A DNA stretch of 17,543 nucleotides, from contig DBWU01000009.1 of the NCBI GenBank assembly GCA_002309395.1, positions 13,644 to 31,186 on the forward strand. Direction: 5' to 3'. Below, piece by piece: positions 7,877-15,670 of this stretch; the stretch's first letter is position 1; each line of letters begins with the position of its first letter. Source of the DNA: Oscillospiraceae bacterium UBA1230 (lineage in GTDB: Bacteria > Bacillota > Clostridia > Oscillospirales > Oscillospiraceae). The translations under genes were made by a program, and so were the position numbers. The notes under the pieces are model-generated. The model was not told the origin of the DNA, ran no database searches, and was given only the letters and a program-made list of their open reading frames with translations.

Positions 7877-9314
7877 GTTGTCGCACAACGTAAAAGGGAT
7901 CATCGGCGTTTCGTTTACCAACGTCATTTCCGTAATCATCTCCATGCTGATCTCCTTCGTCCTTCCTCTTTTTTTGAGCGTGGAAGACTACGGCTATTGG
8001 CAGTTGTACGTACTGTATTCAGGGTACGTAGGGATACTTGCTTTCGGCTTTAACGACGGGATACACCTGAACTACGGAGGCAGGGATTACGACAGATCCT
8101 TGTGGCGGGAAGAGTCGGCATATATCAAATTCCTGACGGTGCTGTCCGTGGCGGAAACCGTTATTGTGAATATCATACTGCTGATCATCCCGTTTGAAGT
8201 CAAAACGAAATACTGGGTACTTGTGATGACTTCGCTGAATATCCTGCCCACCATTTTGTGCGGCATGATCTCCTATATCAACCAGTCGGCAATGAGGTAC
8301 TGGCAGTACGCCACGGGCTATATCGTAGAGCGGGTGGTATTTGTCCTGGCGATGGCCGTGCTGATCGTTCTTGGCGTGAGGGATCCGCTGGTGTTCATCG
8401 GAACGTATACGGCGTCGAAATACACCACCATCGTGTATCATCTCATAACGTCCCGGGAGGCGTTCAAAGAGCCGCCGGCAAAGCTGTCAACGCTCCGCCG
8501 GCCGATCAAGGCAAATTTTAGCGCAGGGATCGTTTTGATGATCGCCGCCACGCTCAATACGTCCATTATCATTTTCAGCCGATTGCTGGTAGAAAGAAAT
8601 TTCGGTATCGCCGAATTCAGCGCCTACTCCTTTTCCCTGCATACCCTGACGGTCGCCAGCCAGGTCATCGTCGCGGTAACGGCGGTATTCTACCCCATCT
8701 TGAAACGGTGCGACGTTTCCAAGCTTCGGGACGCATATAAGAGCTTTGACCGCTCCTCGTCCATCCTGTCAGCACTGTTGCTGTTGACGTATTACCCTGC
8801 CGCGATACTGATTTCCTGCTTTTACAGCAAATACGCGCCGACGCTATCGTATTTGTTCGTTGTATATCCGCTTTTTATCTTTCAATGCAAATCAAACCTG
8901 CTGATCATTAACACCTATAAGGTGCGGATGCAAACGGGGAAGATGCTGCTGATGAACGCCGTCGGCGTGCTGATCAATGCGGCGCTGACCGTCGCCGCGT
9001 ATCTGGCAACAAAGTCCGTTCCGATGATCGCCGCCGCGGCGCTGCTGGGTTTTATTATCTGGTACTATCTATGCCAGATGGAAGTGCACAAGCAGTACGG
9101 ATGGAAGCTGGACGCCGCAACGTTCAGCGATTGCCTGATCACCGCGGTTTTCATAGCGGTCAACTATTTTGCGTACCAAACGCAATATTCCGTGATCGAA
9201 AAGGCGCTGCTCGGATTTGCAGTTTGTTTGCTGATCCTTGCGGCGGCATACCTGGTTTTCAGACGCGGTATTAAACAAGCGATCAAGAACACTTTGGCGG
9301 TCCTGGATCAGTAG
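7863..9314 (+). CDS. Wzx-type polysaccharide flippase (MOP superfamily)
   Basis: A 483-residue integral membrane protein with about 12-14 hydrophobic helices spread over its whole length. It begins NFKLSHNVKGIIGVSFTNVI, a short basic amphipathic start entering the first helix. The early motif SVEDYGYWQLY matches the conserved D/E-Y-G-x-[YW] signature after helix 2 of polysaccharide-transport flippases. Its role would be to flip the undecaprenyl-PP-linked repeat unit to the outer face. I chose TTG 7863 over the longer in-frame ATG 7788 because of the GGAGGA site and because the longer form adds an arginine- and glycine-rich leader. It overlaps the polymerase by 14 bases, so the two are probably translationally coupled. 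The family call is confident. Confidence 0.9.
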   Translation: MINFKLSHNVKGIIGVSFTNVISVIISMLISFVLPLFLSVEDYGYWQLYVLYSGYVGILAFGFNDGIHLNYGGRDYDRSLWREESAYIKFLTVLSVAETVIVNIILLIIPFEVKTKYWVLVMTSLNILPTILCGMISYINQSAMRYWQYATGYIVERVVFVLAMAVLIVLGVRDPLVFIGTYTASKYTTIVYHLITSREAFKEPPAKLSTLRRPIKANFSAGIVLMIAATLNTSIIIFSRLLVERNFGIAEFSAYSFSLHTLTVASQVIVAVTAVFYPILKRCDVSKLRDAYKSFDRSSSILSALLLLTYYPAAILISCFYSKYAPTLSYLFVVYPLFIFQCKSNLLIINTYKVRMQTGKMLLMNAVGVLINAALTVAAYLATKSVPMIAAAALLGFIIWYYLCQMEVHKQYGWKLDAATFSDCLITAVFIAVNYFAYQTQYSVIEKALLGFAVCLLILAAAYLVFRRGIKQAIKNTLAVLDQ

Positions 9315-9339
9315 AGAACGGCTGCCTTCTGGAGGAACC

Positions 9340-10485
9340 ATGAAAATACTGCACCTGTGTCTGGCGTGCTACTACGTTGACGGGTATAATTATCAGGAAA
9401 ACAATCTTCCGCGCATCAACGCCGAAGACGGGCATGAAGTTCAGATCATCGCCTCTACCGCTACGTTTGTGGATAACAACAGGATCGGTTTTACCCGGCC
9501 GGGCGAGTATCTTACCGAGTACGGAGTCCCCCTGATCCGTTTGGCCTATCGGGGAACGAAGGGCGGTTTTTTGTCCAACCGAATCAGGTGCTACCGCGGC
9601 TTATATGCGCGGATAATGCAGTTTTCACCGGACGTGATCATGGCACACGGACTCTCGTTCTGGTCGCTGTCAGACGTGGTACGGTACTGCAAGAGCCATC
9701 CCGGCGTGAAGTTTTATGCGGATACCCATACGGACTACTACACGAGCGGAACAAACTGGCTCTCAATGAATCTTCTTCACCGGATCTACTACAGAAATAT
9801 CATTCAAAAGGCGATCCCCTATTTGGACAAGCTTTTCTATATTACGGATGAGTGCAAGATCTTTTCCCTCCGGGAGTACAAGATCCCGGAGAGCCTGATG
9901 GAGTTTTATCCCCTGGGCGGAGATTGTCTTGCAGACGAGGAATATAACGCACTGCGGGAGAAGACCAGAAAACGCTATGGCGTTGCGGACGGCTTGCTGT
10001 TCGTACACGCCGGGAAGATCGAGCCGATGAAGAAGACCGAACAGTTGATACGGGCGTTTTCCAACGTCCCGGGGCTCAATGCAAAACTGGTCGTCGCCGG
10101 TTCCATCGACCCCGGAATGCAGGAGAGTATCGAGGAGTTGATCCGCCGGGACGAGCGAATCGTCTACGCCGGGTGGAAGAGCGCGGAGGAGCTGACGAAG
10201 CTGCTGTGCGGAGCCGATCTTTACTGCCAGCCGGGTAAGGTCTCTGCCATCATGCAGAATGCGGTTTGCTGCCGATGCCCGGTCATGGTCTATCCGTATC
10301 TGTGCTATTTGGACGGGTATAATTACGGCAATGAAATCTTTGTAGAGAACGAACAGGAAGTGGAAGAGACGTTTGATAAAATATCTTCCGGACAACTGTC
10401 GCTGAAGGAATACAGGGAACAATCCGTCAGATGCGCCAGAGAGCTGTTGGATTACCATTCGTTAGCCGCGCGGTTGTATCGGTAA
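9340..10485 (+). CDS. GT4-like glycosyltransferase (third in window)
   Basis: A 381-residue GT-B protein. The N-terminal domain starts MKILHLCLACYYVDGYNY and has DVIMAHGLSFWS (98-109) and FYADTHTDYY (125-134). The C-terminal domain has LLFVHAGKIEPMKKTEQLI (219-237), VVAGSIDPGM (251-260), IVYAGWKSAEEL (274-285) and LYCQPGKVSAIMQNAV (294-309), which replaces the usual acidic E-x7-E donor motif. GGAGGA at 9331-9336 precedes ATG 9340; the upstream in-frame ATG 9238 would overlap the flippase heavily and add an arginine-rich leader. A seven-residue pattern Y-[VL]-D-G-Y-N-Y occurs twice, at 12-18 and 323-329. It follows the flippase by 25 bases. Sugar specificity cannot be inferred. Confidence 0.85.
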   Translation: MKILHLCLACYYVDGYNYQENNLPRINAEDGHEVQIIASTATFVDNNRIGFTRPGEYLTEYGVPLIRLAYRGTKGGFLSNRIRCYRGLYARIMQFSPDVIMAHGLSFWSLSDVVRYCKSHPGVKFYADTHTDYYTSGTNWLSMNLLHRIYYRNIIQKAIPYLDKLFYITDECKIFSLREYKIPESLMEFYPLGGDCLADEEYNALREKTRKRYGVADGLLFVHAGKIEPMKKTEQLIRAFSNVPGLNAKLVVAGSIDPGMQESIEELIRRDERIVYAGWKSAEELTKLLCGADLYCQPGKVSAIMQNAVCCRCPVMVYPYLCYLDGYNYGNEIFVENEQEVEETFDKISSGQLSLKEYREQSVRCARELLDYHSLAARLYR

Positions 10486-10507
10486 CTTATCATCGGGAGG
10501 ATGGACC

Positions 10508-11593
10508 ATGAAATACGCTTTAATAGGCTGCGGAAGGATCGCGGTCAACCATATTAAGGCTGCTGTGAATAATGATCTGGAGCTGGTCGCCGTTTGCGAC
10601 GTAGTGCCGGAGCATATTGACGTTTTGTTTGAGAAAACCGGCTACGACAAGCCGGTTGAGCGGTATGAAGACTACAAACGGATGATTGAGGATCATGCGG
10701 ATCTGGAGATTGTTTCCATTGCCACAGACAGCGGCGCTCATGCCCGGATCGCGCTCGATTGCATTGACCGGGGGATCCACGTGATCATTGAAAAGCCGAT
10801 CGCTATGAGTCTGCGCGACGCGGATGAGATCATCCGGCGATCGGCGGAAAAAGGCGTCAAAGTATCGGCGTGCCACCAAAACCGTTTTAATATTGCCGTT
10901 CAGGAGATGCGTCACGCCGTTGAGAGCGGCAGATTCGGAAAGATCTCTCACGGGTCCGTCCACGTTCGCTGGAACAGGAACCGGGCGTATTACGAGCAGG
11001 CGCCGTGGCGTGGCAAGTGGGCGTCTGACGGCGGCGCGCTGATGAACCAGTGTATTCACGGCATCGATCTGCTCCGGTGGATGATGGGGGATGGCGTGGA
11101 GGAGGTCTACGGAGCCACCCGTCAGCAGTATCATCCGTACCTTCAGTGTGAGGATATCGGCATGGCGGTGGTGAAGTTCAAAAACGGAGCCATCGGGACG
11201 ATCGAGGGTACGGTAAACGTCTTTCCGAAGAATCTGGAAGAGACGCTCTATCTGTTTGGGCAGACGGGTACGGTCAAGCTGGGAGGAACGTCCTGCAACA
11301 ATATTGACGTGTGGGAGTTTGCCGACTCCGTGCAGGAAGATCAGGAGAAGGCGGGACTGCGGGAAGCCACCAGCAACGTGTACGGAAACGGTCACACCAG
11401 CCTTTTCGCCGATATGATCGAAGCAATCAGGACCGACCGCCAGCCGTACGTTGATGCGCTTGGCGGCAGAAATGCGCTGGAAATGGTGCTGGCGATTTAT
11501 AAAAGTCAGTTGACGGGGGAACCGGTCAAATTACCTCTTGCCGATTTTGCCTCGGTAGACCTTACCGGTATATTCGGGGAAGGCAGCTTGTAA
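10508..11593 (+). CDS. wlbA: Gfo/Idh/MocA oxidoreductase, WlbA-like UDP-sugar 3-dehydrogenase
   Basis: A 361-residue NAD(P)-dependent oxidoreductase. The Rossmann motif is IGCGRIAVNH (6-15), followed by the family hallmark EKP (95-97). The active-site segment WASDGGALMNQCIHGIDLLRW (171-191) includes His184, and the stretch VHVRWNRNRAYYEQAPWRGKW (151-171) closely recalls WlbA/WbpB. That enzyme oxidises C3 of UDP-N-acetylglucosaminuronic acid to the 3-keto sugar. GGGAGG is 7 bases before ATG 10508. The next two genes encode the aminotransferase and acetyltransferase that would act in sequence on its product, which strengthens the assignment. An alternative substrate is UDP-GlcNAc itself (GnnA-like), because no UDP-GlcNAc 6-dehydrogenase is visible here. 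Confidence 0.83.
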   Translation: MKYALIGCGRIAVNHIKAAVNNDLELVAVCDVVPEHIDVLFEKTGYDKPVERYEDYKRMIEDHADLEIVSIATDSGAHARIALDCIDRGIHVIIEKPIAMSLRDADEIIRRSAEKGVKVSACHQNRFNIAVQEMRHAVESGRFGKISHGSVHVRWNRNRAYYEQAPWRGKWASDGGALMNQCIHGIDLLRWMMGDGVEEVYGATRQQYHPYLQCEDIGMAVVKFKNGAIGTIEGTVNVFPKNLEETLYLFGQTGTVKLGGTSCNNIDVWEFADSVQEDQEKAGLREATSNVYGNGHTSLFADMIEAIRTDRQPYVDALGGRNALEMVLAIYKSQLTGEPVKLPLADFASVDLTGIFGEGSL

Positions 11594-11609
11594 AAGGAGA
11601 AAACACAGG

Positions 11610-12791
11610 ATGGACATTTCACTGATGAATATTCAGCGCCAGCATGAAGTACACGCGAAGGAATACGAGGAAGCGGCGCTGGGCGTTCTTCGCAGCGGCG
11701 GATACATCGGCGGAGCGGAGGTCGCCGCTTTTGAAGAGGAGTTCGCGGCGTATGAGGGCGCGAAATACGGCATTTCCTGCGGCAACGGGACAGACGCGCT
11801 TGTTCTCGCGCTTCGTGCGTTGGGCATTGGGAAGGGCGATGAGGTGATCACAGTTTCCTGGACGTTCTTTGCCACGGCTGAAAGTATTGCGGCGGTGGGG
11901 GCGACCCCCGTTTTCGTCGATGTTTGCGCGGATACGTATTGCATGGATCCCGCGCTTGCCGAAGCTGCCATCACACCGCGCACGAAGGCGATTTTGCCGG
12001 TGCATTTTTACGGGCAGAGTTGCGATATGGACGCACTGCGCCGGATCTGCAAAAAGCACGGGCTATATCTGGTGGCGGATTGCGCGCAATCGACGGGGAC
12101 AACCTATCGGGGCGAGCGGCGGAATACGTTGGGAGACGTTTCCTGTTTTTCGTTTTTCCCCACAAAGAATTTGGGTTGTGACGGCGACGGCGGCATGGTG
12201 CTGACCGATGATGAGGCCGTTGCAAGAGCGTGCCGATCCCTGAAGGTCCACGGTTCCGGGAAGGACGGACTGTGGACGCTCAAACGGGAATACGCACAGA
12301 AGAATATGCCGTTTCCGGAGAACATGCCGGACGGAGAGAGCAAATACTATAACTATCTGATCGGGTATAACTCACGGCTTGATGCGATCCAGGCGGCCAT
12401 CCTCCGGAAAAAGCTGACGCATCTGGACGAGTTTATTCAGGGGCGAAGGAAGAATGCCGCGCTTTATAACGCCGCGTTGCAGGGTACGGAGTATACAACG
12501 CCGGCGGAGGCGAAGGACAGTGAGCATTCTTACTATATCTACGCCTTGAAGCATCCCGGCGCACAGGCCGTCATGGAAAAACTGAAACAAAAAGGTGTGT
12601 CCTGTGGAACGTACTATCCTGTCCCTCTGCACTTACAGGGCGCTTTTGCACAGCTTGGTTACCGCGAGGGGGATCTGCCTGTTACGGAAGAACTGAGCAA
12701 GACCACGTTTGCGATCCCCGTATTCCCGGAGCTGTACGATGAGGAGCGCAGCTATATTATTCAGGTACTCAAGGAGGCGCTCCATGGCTGA
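11610..12791 (+). CDS. DegT/DnrJ/EryC1/StrS aminotransferase, WlbC/WbpE-like
   Basis: A 393-residue PLP sugar aminotransferase. Motifs in order: GGYIGGAEVAAFEEEFA (30-46), the glycine-rich CGNGTDAL phosphate cradle (57-64), WTFFATA (84-90), the cofactor-binding DCAQ (157-160), and FFPTKNLGCDGDGG (182-195) with the Schiff-base Lys186. The late segments YNYLIGYNSRLDAIQAAIL and YYPVPLHLQ complete the family pattern. It would add an amino group to the 3-keto sugar made by the upstream dehydrogenase, with glutamate as the usual donor. AAGGAG lies 10 bases before ATG 11610. The 3' end overlaps the acetyltransferase gene by 8 bases. The family is certain; action at C3 is inferred from the neighbours. 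Confidence 0.92.
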   Translation: MDISLMNIQRQHEVHAKEYEEAALGVLRSGGYIGGAEVAAFEEEFAAYEGAKYGISCGNGTDALVLALRALGIGKGDEVITVSWTFFATAESIAAVGATPVFVDVCADTYCMDPALAEAAITPRTKAILPVHFYGQSCDMDALRRICKKHGLYLVADCAQSTGTTYRGERRNTLGDVSCFSFFPTKNLGCDGDGGMVLTDDEAVARACRSLKVHGSGKDGLWTLKREYAQKNMPFPENMPDGESKYYNYLIGYNSRLDAIQAAILRKKLTHLDEFIQGRRKNAALYNAALQGTEYTTPAEAKDSEHSYYIYALKHPGAQAVMEKLKQKGVSCGTYYPVPLHLQGAFAQLGYREGDLPVTEELSKTTFAIPVFPELYDEERSYIIQVLKEALHG

Positions 12792-13350
12792 GAAATTTAT
12801 CCATCCTGCCGCCGTTGTGGATGAAGGGGCAAAAATAGGCGACGGTACGCGGGTCTGGCATTGGTGCCATATCATGAAAGGCGTTGAGATCGGAGAAAAC
12901 TGCAACATTGGTGAACACGCGTTTATCGAAACAGGCGTGGTGCTGGGGAATAACGTCAAGGTCAAAAACAACGTGGCGCTCTATACGGGCATCATTTGTG
13001 AAGACGACGTGTTTCTGGGTCCTAACTGCGTATTCACGAACGTTGCCAATCCCCGGAGCTTTATTGAACGGAAAAACGAGTTTAAGCGGACGTTGATCAA
13101 AAAAGGCGCGACCATCGGCGCCAACGCCACCATCGTCTGCGGCCACGACGTGGAAGAGTATGCCTTTATCGGCGCCGGCAGTGTGGTCACAAAAACGGTT
13201 CCCGCCTATACGATGGTGGTGGGAAATCCGGCGAAATTCTACTCATACGTCTGCAAGTGCGGAGTAAAGCTGGGCGCGGATCTATCCTGCCCGGCGTGCA
13301 AGGCAAGATACAGGAAAAACCGGGACGGCGCCATTGAGCCGGAAGCGTGA
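12784..13350 (+). CDS. Hexapeptide N-acetyltransferase, WlbB/WbpD-like, with Cys-rich tail
   Basis: A 188-residue left-handed beta-helix protein. It opens KFIHPAAVVDEGAKIGDGT, followed by hexapeptide coils, and carries NNVALYTG (62-69), GPNCVFTNVANPRS (79-92) and the late block VVTKTVPAYTMVVGNPAK. These match WlbB/WbpD, which N-acetylate the 3-amino group of UDP-GlcNAc3NA with acetyl-CoA. The C-terminus holds four cysteines (157, 159, 169, 172) in a C-x-C...C-x2-C arrangement resembling a small zinc ribbon. AAGGAGG at 12771-12777 is 6 bases before ATG 12784, which therefore beats the longer in-frame ATG 12709. It completes the dehydrogenase-aminotransferase-acetyltransferase trio. The reading frame stays open for 29 codons after its TGA. 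Confidence 0.88.
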   Translation: MAEKFIHPAAVVDEGAKIGDGTRVWHWCHIMKGVEIGENCNIGEHAFIETGVVLGNNVKVKNNVALYTGIICEDDVFLGPNCVFTNVANPRSFIERKNEFKRTLIKKGATIGANATIVCGHDVEEYAFIGAGSVVTKTVPAYTMVVGNPAKFYSYVCKCGVKLGADLSCPACKARYRKNRDGAIEPEA

Positions 13351-13425
13351 GATCACTGCCGCCCCGGCGCGAAATGCCGCGGCTGCGGCAAAGCAGGCAG
13401 ACACAGCATCTTACTTACTATGGAT

Positions 13426-13431
13426 GGGGAG
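13426..13431 (+). promoter_or_regulatory. Ribosome binding site deciding the start of the 4-epimerase
   Basis: GGGGAG lies 5 bases before ATG 13437. It supports this start over GTG 13347, where only a weak GGAAG is visible. Confidence 0.6.
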
Positions 13432-13436
13432 AGTAC

Positions 13437-14504
13437 ATGAAAAAGAAAATTGATCTGAACGGAAAGGCGATCCTCATCACCGGGGCGCCCGGTTTTATCG
13501 GAGCCAATCTGGTGATGCGGCTGCTCAAAGAGCTTTCAGGCGGCGTTATCGTTTCGCTGGACAACATGAACGATTACTATGAAGTCGGATTGAAGGAATG
13601 GCGGCTTCGGCAGATGGAACAGGCGGCGGAACGCTCCCCGGTGAAGCACGTTTTCGTGCGCGGCTCGATCGGCGATAAAAAACTGTTGGACGAGCTGTTT
13701 GACACCTATCGCTTTGACGTGGTGGTAAATCTCGCCGCCCAGGCGGGTGTTCGGTACAGTATCGACCACCCGGACGTATATATCGAATCCAATATCATCG
13801 GGTTTTACAACGTTCTGGAAGCGTGCAGACACCACCCGGTGGAGCATCTCGTGTATGCCTCCTCTTCTTCGGTGTACGGCGGCAACCGCAAGGTGCCGTT
13901 TTCTACCGACGATAAGGTGGACAACCCGGTGTCGCTCTACGCGGCGACGAAAAAAAGCAATGAACTGCTGGCGCACGCGTACAGCAAGCTCTACGATATC
14001 CCCTCCACCGGGCTGCGCTTTTTCACGGTTTACGGACCTGCCGGAAGGCCGGATATGTTCTACTATTCCGCCACAAAACGCCTGGTCGCCGGACAGACCA
14101 TCCAGATTTTCAACTACGGCGATATGAAACGGGATTTTACCTATATCGACGACATCGTGGAAGGCGTATACCGGGTCATGCAGGGAGCGCCGGAAAAAGC
14201 GGTGGGCGAAGACGGGTTGCCGGTTCCTCCCTATGCGGTGTATAATATCGGCGGCGGTCAGCCAGAGGAGCTGCTCCGGTTCGTAACGGTTTTGCAGGAA
14301 GAGCTTGTCCGTGCCGGTGTGCTTCCGGCGGACTACGATTTCGAGGGTCACCGCGCCCTGGTGGGGATGCAGCCGGGAGACGTACCCGTGACCTATGCCG
14401 ATTCCGCCGCACTGGAGCGGGACTACGGGTTTACGCCCAGGATCGGCATCCGGGACGGTTTGCGGGCGTTTGCACAGTGGTATAAAAGTTACGGCGGCAA
14501 CTGA
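13437..14504 (+). CDS. UDP-glucuronate 4-epimerase (NAD-dependent SDR)
   Basis: A 355-residue extended short-chain dehydrogenase. Seen: GAPGFIG (16-22) for NAD binding, LDNMNDYYEVGLKEWRL (41-57), which is the signature of UDP-glucuronate 4-epimerases (CapI/WbnF/GAE group), NLAAQAGVRYSI (98-109), ASSSSVYGG (141-149) and the catalytic Tyr168-x3-Lys172. RFFTVYGPAGRPDM (194-207) also suits this group. It interconverts UDP-GlcA and UDP-GalA, so GalA is a likely repeat-unit sugar. ATG 13437 has GGGGAG 5 bases upstream. An alternative GTG at 13347 overlaps the previous stop but adds 30 arginine-rich residues unlike the family. No UDP-glucose dehydrogenase is present in the window. Confidence 0.92.
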   Translation: MKKKIDLNGKAILITGAPGFIGANLVMRLLKELSGGVIVSLDNMNDYYEVGLKEWRLRQMEQAAERSPVKHVFVRGSIGDKKLLDELFDTYRFDVVVNLAAQAGVRYSIDHPDVYIESNIIGFYNVLEACRHHPVEHLVYASSSSVYGGNRKVPFSTDDKVDNPVSLYAATKKSNELLAHAYSKLYDIPSTGLRFFTVYGPAGRPDMFYYSATKRLVAGQTIQIFNYGDMKRDFTYIDDIVEGVYRVMQGAPEKAVGEDGLPVPPYAVYNIGGGQPEELLRFVTVLQEELVRAGVLPADYDFEGHRALVGMQPGDVPVTYADSAALERDYGFTPRIGIRDGLRAFAQWYKSYGGN

Positions 14505-14551
14505 TCCCGGGCGCGGGTGTTACGCCGCTTTCCGCACAGCGAAAAGCCGTC

Positions 14552-14579
14552 TTGCATACGGCGAACCGTACGGTATAAT
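14552..14579 (+). promoter_or_regulatory. Sigma-A-type promoter upstream of capE
   Basis: TTGCAT at 14552-14557 and a perfect TATAAT at 14574-14579 are separated by 16 bases. Transcription would start near 14586, leaving a leader of about 40 bases that holds the capE ribosome binding site. The -35 matches consensus at only three of six positions. It lies in the longest gap between genes in the window (119 bases), so capEFG may be transcribed independently of the genes before it. Confidence 0.65.
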
Positions 14580-14608
14580 GATGATAGAGAGAACAGGACG
14601 TACACGGT

Positions 14609-14615
14609 AAGGAGG
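14609..14615 (+). promoter_or_regulatory. Strong ribosome binding site for capE
   Basis: AAGGAGG lies 8 bases before GTG 14624, which supports the GTG start. It is close to a full anti-Shine-Dalgarno match. Confidence 0.75.
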
Positions 14616-14623
14616 AACGAGAC

Positions 14624-15670
14624 GTGAATACTACGCTATCAGGCGCGACGCTGCTGATCACCGGCGGTACCGGCAGCTTCGGCAACACGGTTTTGAAGCA
14701 TTTTCTCACCGGCGAGATCGGACAGATCCGTATCTTTTCCAGAGATGAAAAGAAACAGGACGATATGCGCCATGAATTACAGGCGAAATACCCCGATTAT
14801 GCCGGTAAGGTGAAATTCTACGTGGGCGACGTACGGGACCCCCGTTCCGTGGCGGATGCCATGCCGGGCGTGGACTATATCTTCCATGCCGCGGCGCTCA
14901 AACAGGTGCCCTCGTGCGAGTTTTTCCCCATGCAGGCGGTCAAGACCAACGTGGAGGGTACGGATAACGTGCTCCACGCGGCGGTAGCCGCCGGGGTGAA
15001 GCGGGTGGTGTGCCTGTCCACCGACAAGGCGGCGTATCCCATCAACGCCATGGGCATTTCCAAGGCCATGATGGAGCACGTGATCTACGCCAACGCCCGT
15101 GTGGCGGCGGAACGCGGCGGCACGGTGATCTGCTGCACCCGGTACGGAAACGTGATGTGTTCCCGGGGCAGTGTGATCCCCCTCTTTATCGATCAGATCC
15201 GCGCCGGCGATCCCATCACCATCACCAACCCGGAGATGACCCGGTTTTTGATGAATCTGGACGAGGCGGTGGATCTGGTGCGCTTCGCCTTTGAACACGC
15301 CGAGCCGGGCGATCTCTTTATCCAGAAGGCGGACGCGTCCACCATCGGCGATCTTGCCAGCGCGGTACAGCGCCTCTTCGGCGACACCGGCACGCGGATC
15401 ATCGGCACACGACACGGCGAGAAGCTGTATGAGACGCTGATGACCCAGGAGGAGCGGCTCCGCGCCGTGGATATGGGGGATTATTACCGGGTGATGGCGG
15501 ATAACCGCGATCTGAACTACGATAAATTCTTCGTTAACGGACAGGTACGCACCATGGCGGATGAGGCGTATACCAGCCACAATACCATCCGGCTGGACGT
15601 GGACGGCACGGTGAAAAAACTGCTGACCACGGAGTACGTGCGCCGGGCGCTGGAAGAGGGAACGAGATGA
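14624..15670 (+). CDS. capE: UDP-GlcNAc 4,6-dehydratase / 5-epimerase (CapE/WbjB-like)
   Basis: A 348-residue SDR protein and probable first enzyme of UDP-N-acetyl-L-fucosamine synthesis. It dehydrates UDP-GlcNAc to a 4-keto-6-deoxy sugar and epimerises C5. Visible: GGTGSFG (14-20), FSRDEKKQDDMRHEL (38-52), HAAALKQVP (88-96), STDKA (132-136) and YPINAMGISK (138-147). In the last block the position of the usual SDR tyrosine is Met143, with Lys147 in place; this Met-x3-Lys arrangement is, to my recollection, a known trait of CapE and not damage. There is no N-terminal membrane domain, so it is the short CapE form, not a long FlaA1/WbpM type. It overlaps the next gene by 4 bases (ATGA). The following two genes make the assignment strong. 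Confidence 0.93.
   Translation: MNTTLSGATLLITGGTGSFGNTVLKHFLTGEIGQIRIFSRDEKKQDDMRHELQAKYPDYAGKVKFYVGDVRDPRSVADAMPGVDYIFHAAALKQVPSCEFFPMQAVKTNVEGTDNVLHAAVAAGVKRVVCLSTDKAAYPINAMGISKAMMEHVIYANARVAAERGGTVICCTRYGNVMCSRGSVIPLFIDQIRAGDPITITNPEMTRFLMNLDEAVDLVRFAFEHAEPGDLFIQKADASTIGDLASAVQRLFGDTGTRIIGTRHGEKLYETLMTQEERLRAVDMGDYYRVMADNRDLNYDKFFVNGQVRTMADEAYTSHNTIRLDVDGTVKKLLTTEYVRRALEEGTR

Noticed and set aside
13347..13436. GTG start at 13347 for the 4-epimerase, overlapping the previous stop
   Set aside because: It would add 30 arginine-rich residues not expected in UDP-glucuronate 4-epimerases, and it has a weaker ribosome binding site than ATG 13437.
14505..14520. CCCG-GGCG-CGGG hairpin after the 4-epimerase as a terminator
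   Set aside because: The stem is only four base pairs and no run of T follows.
14755..15070. Met143 in place of the SDR catalytic tyrosine in capE as an inactivating mutation
   Set aside because: The Met-x3-Lys arrangement is, to my recollection, normal for CapE-type enzymes, and the rest of the protein is intact.
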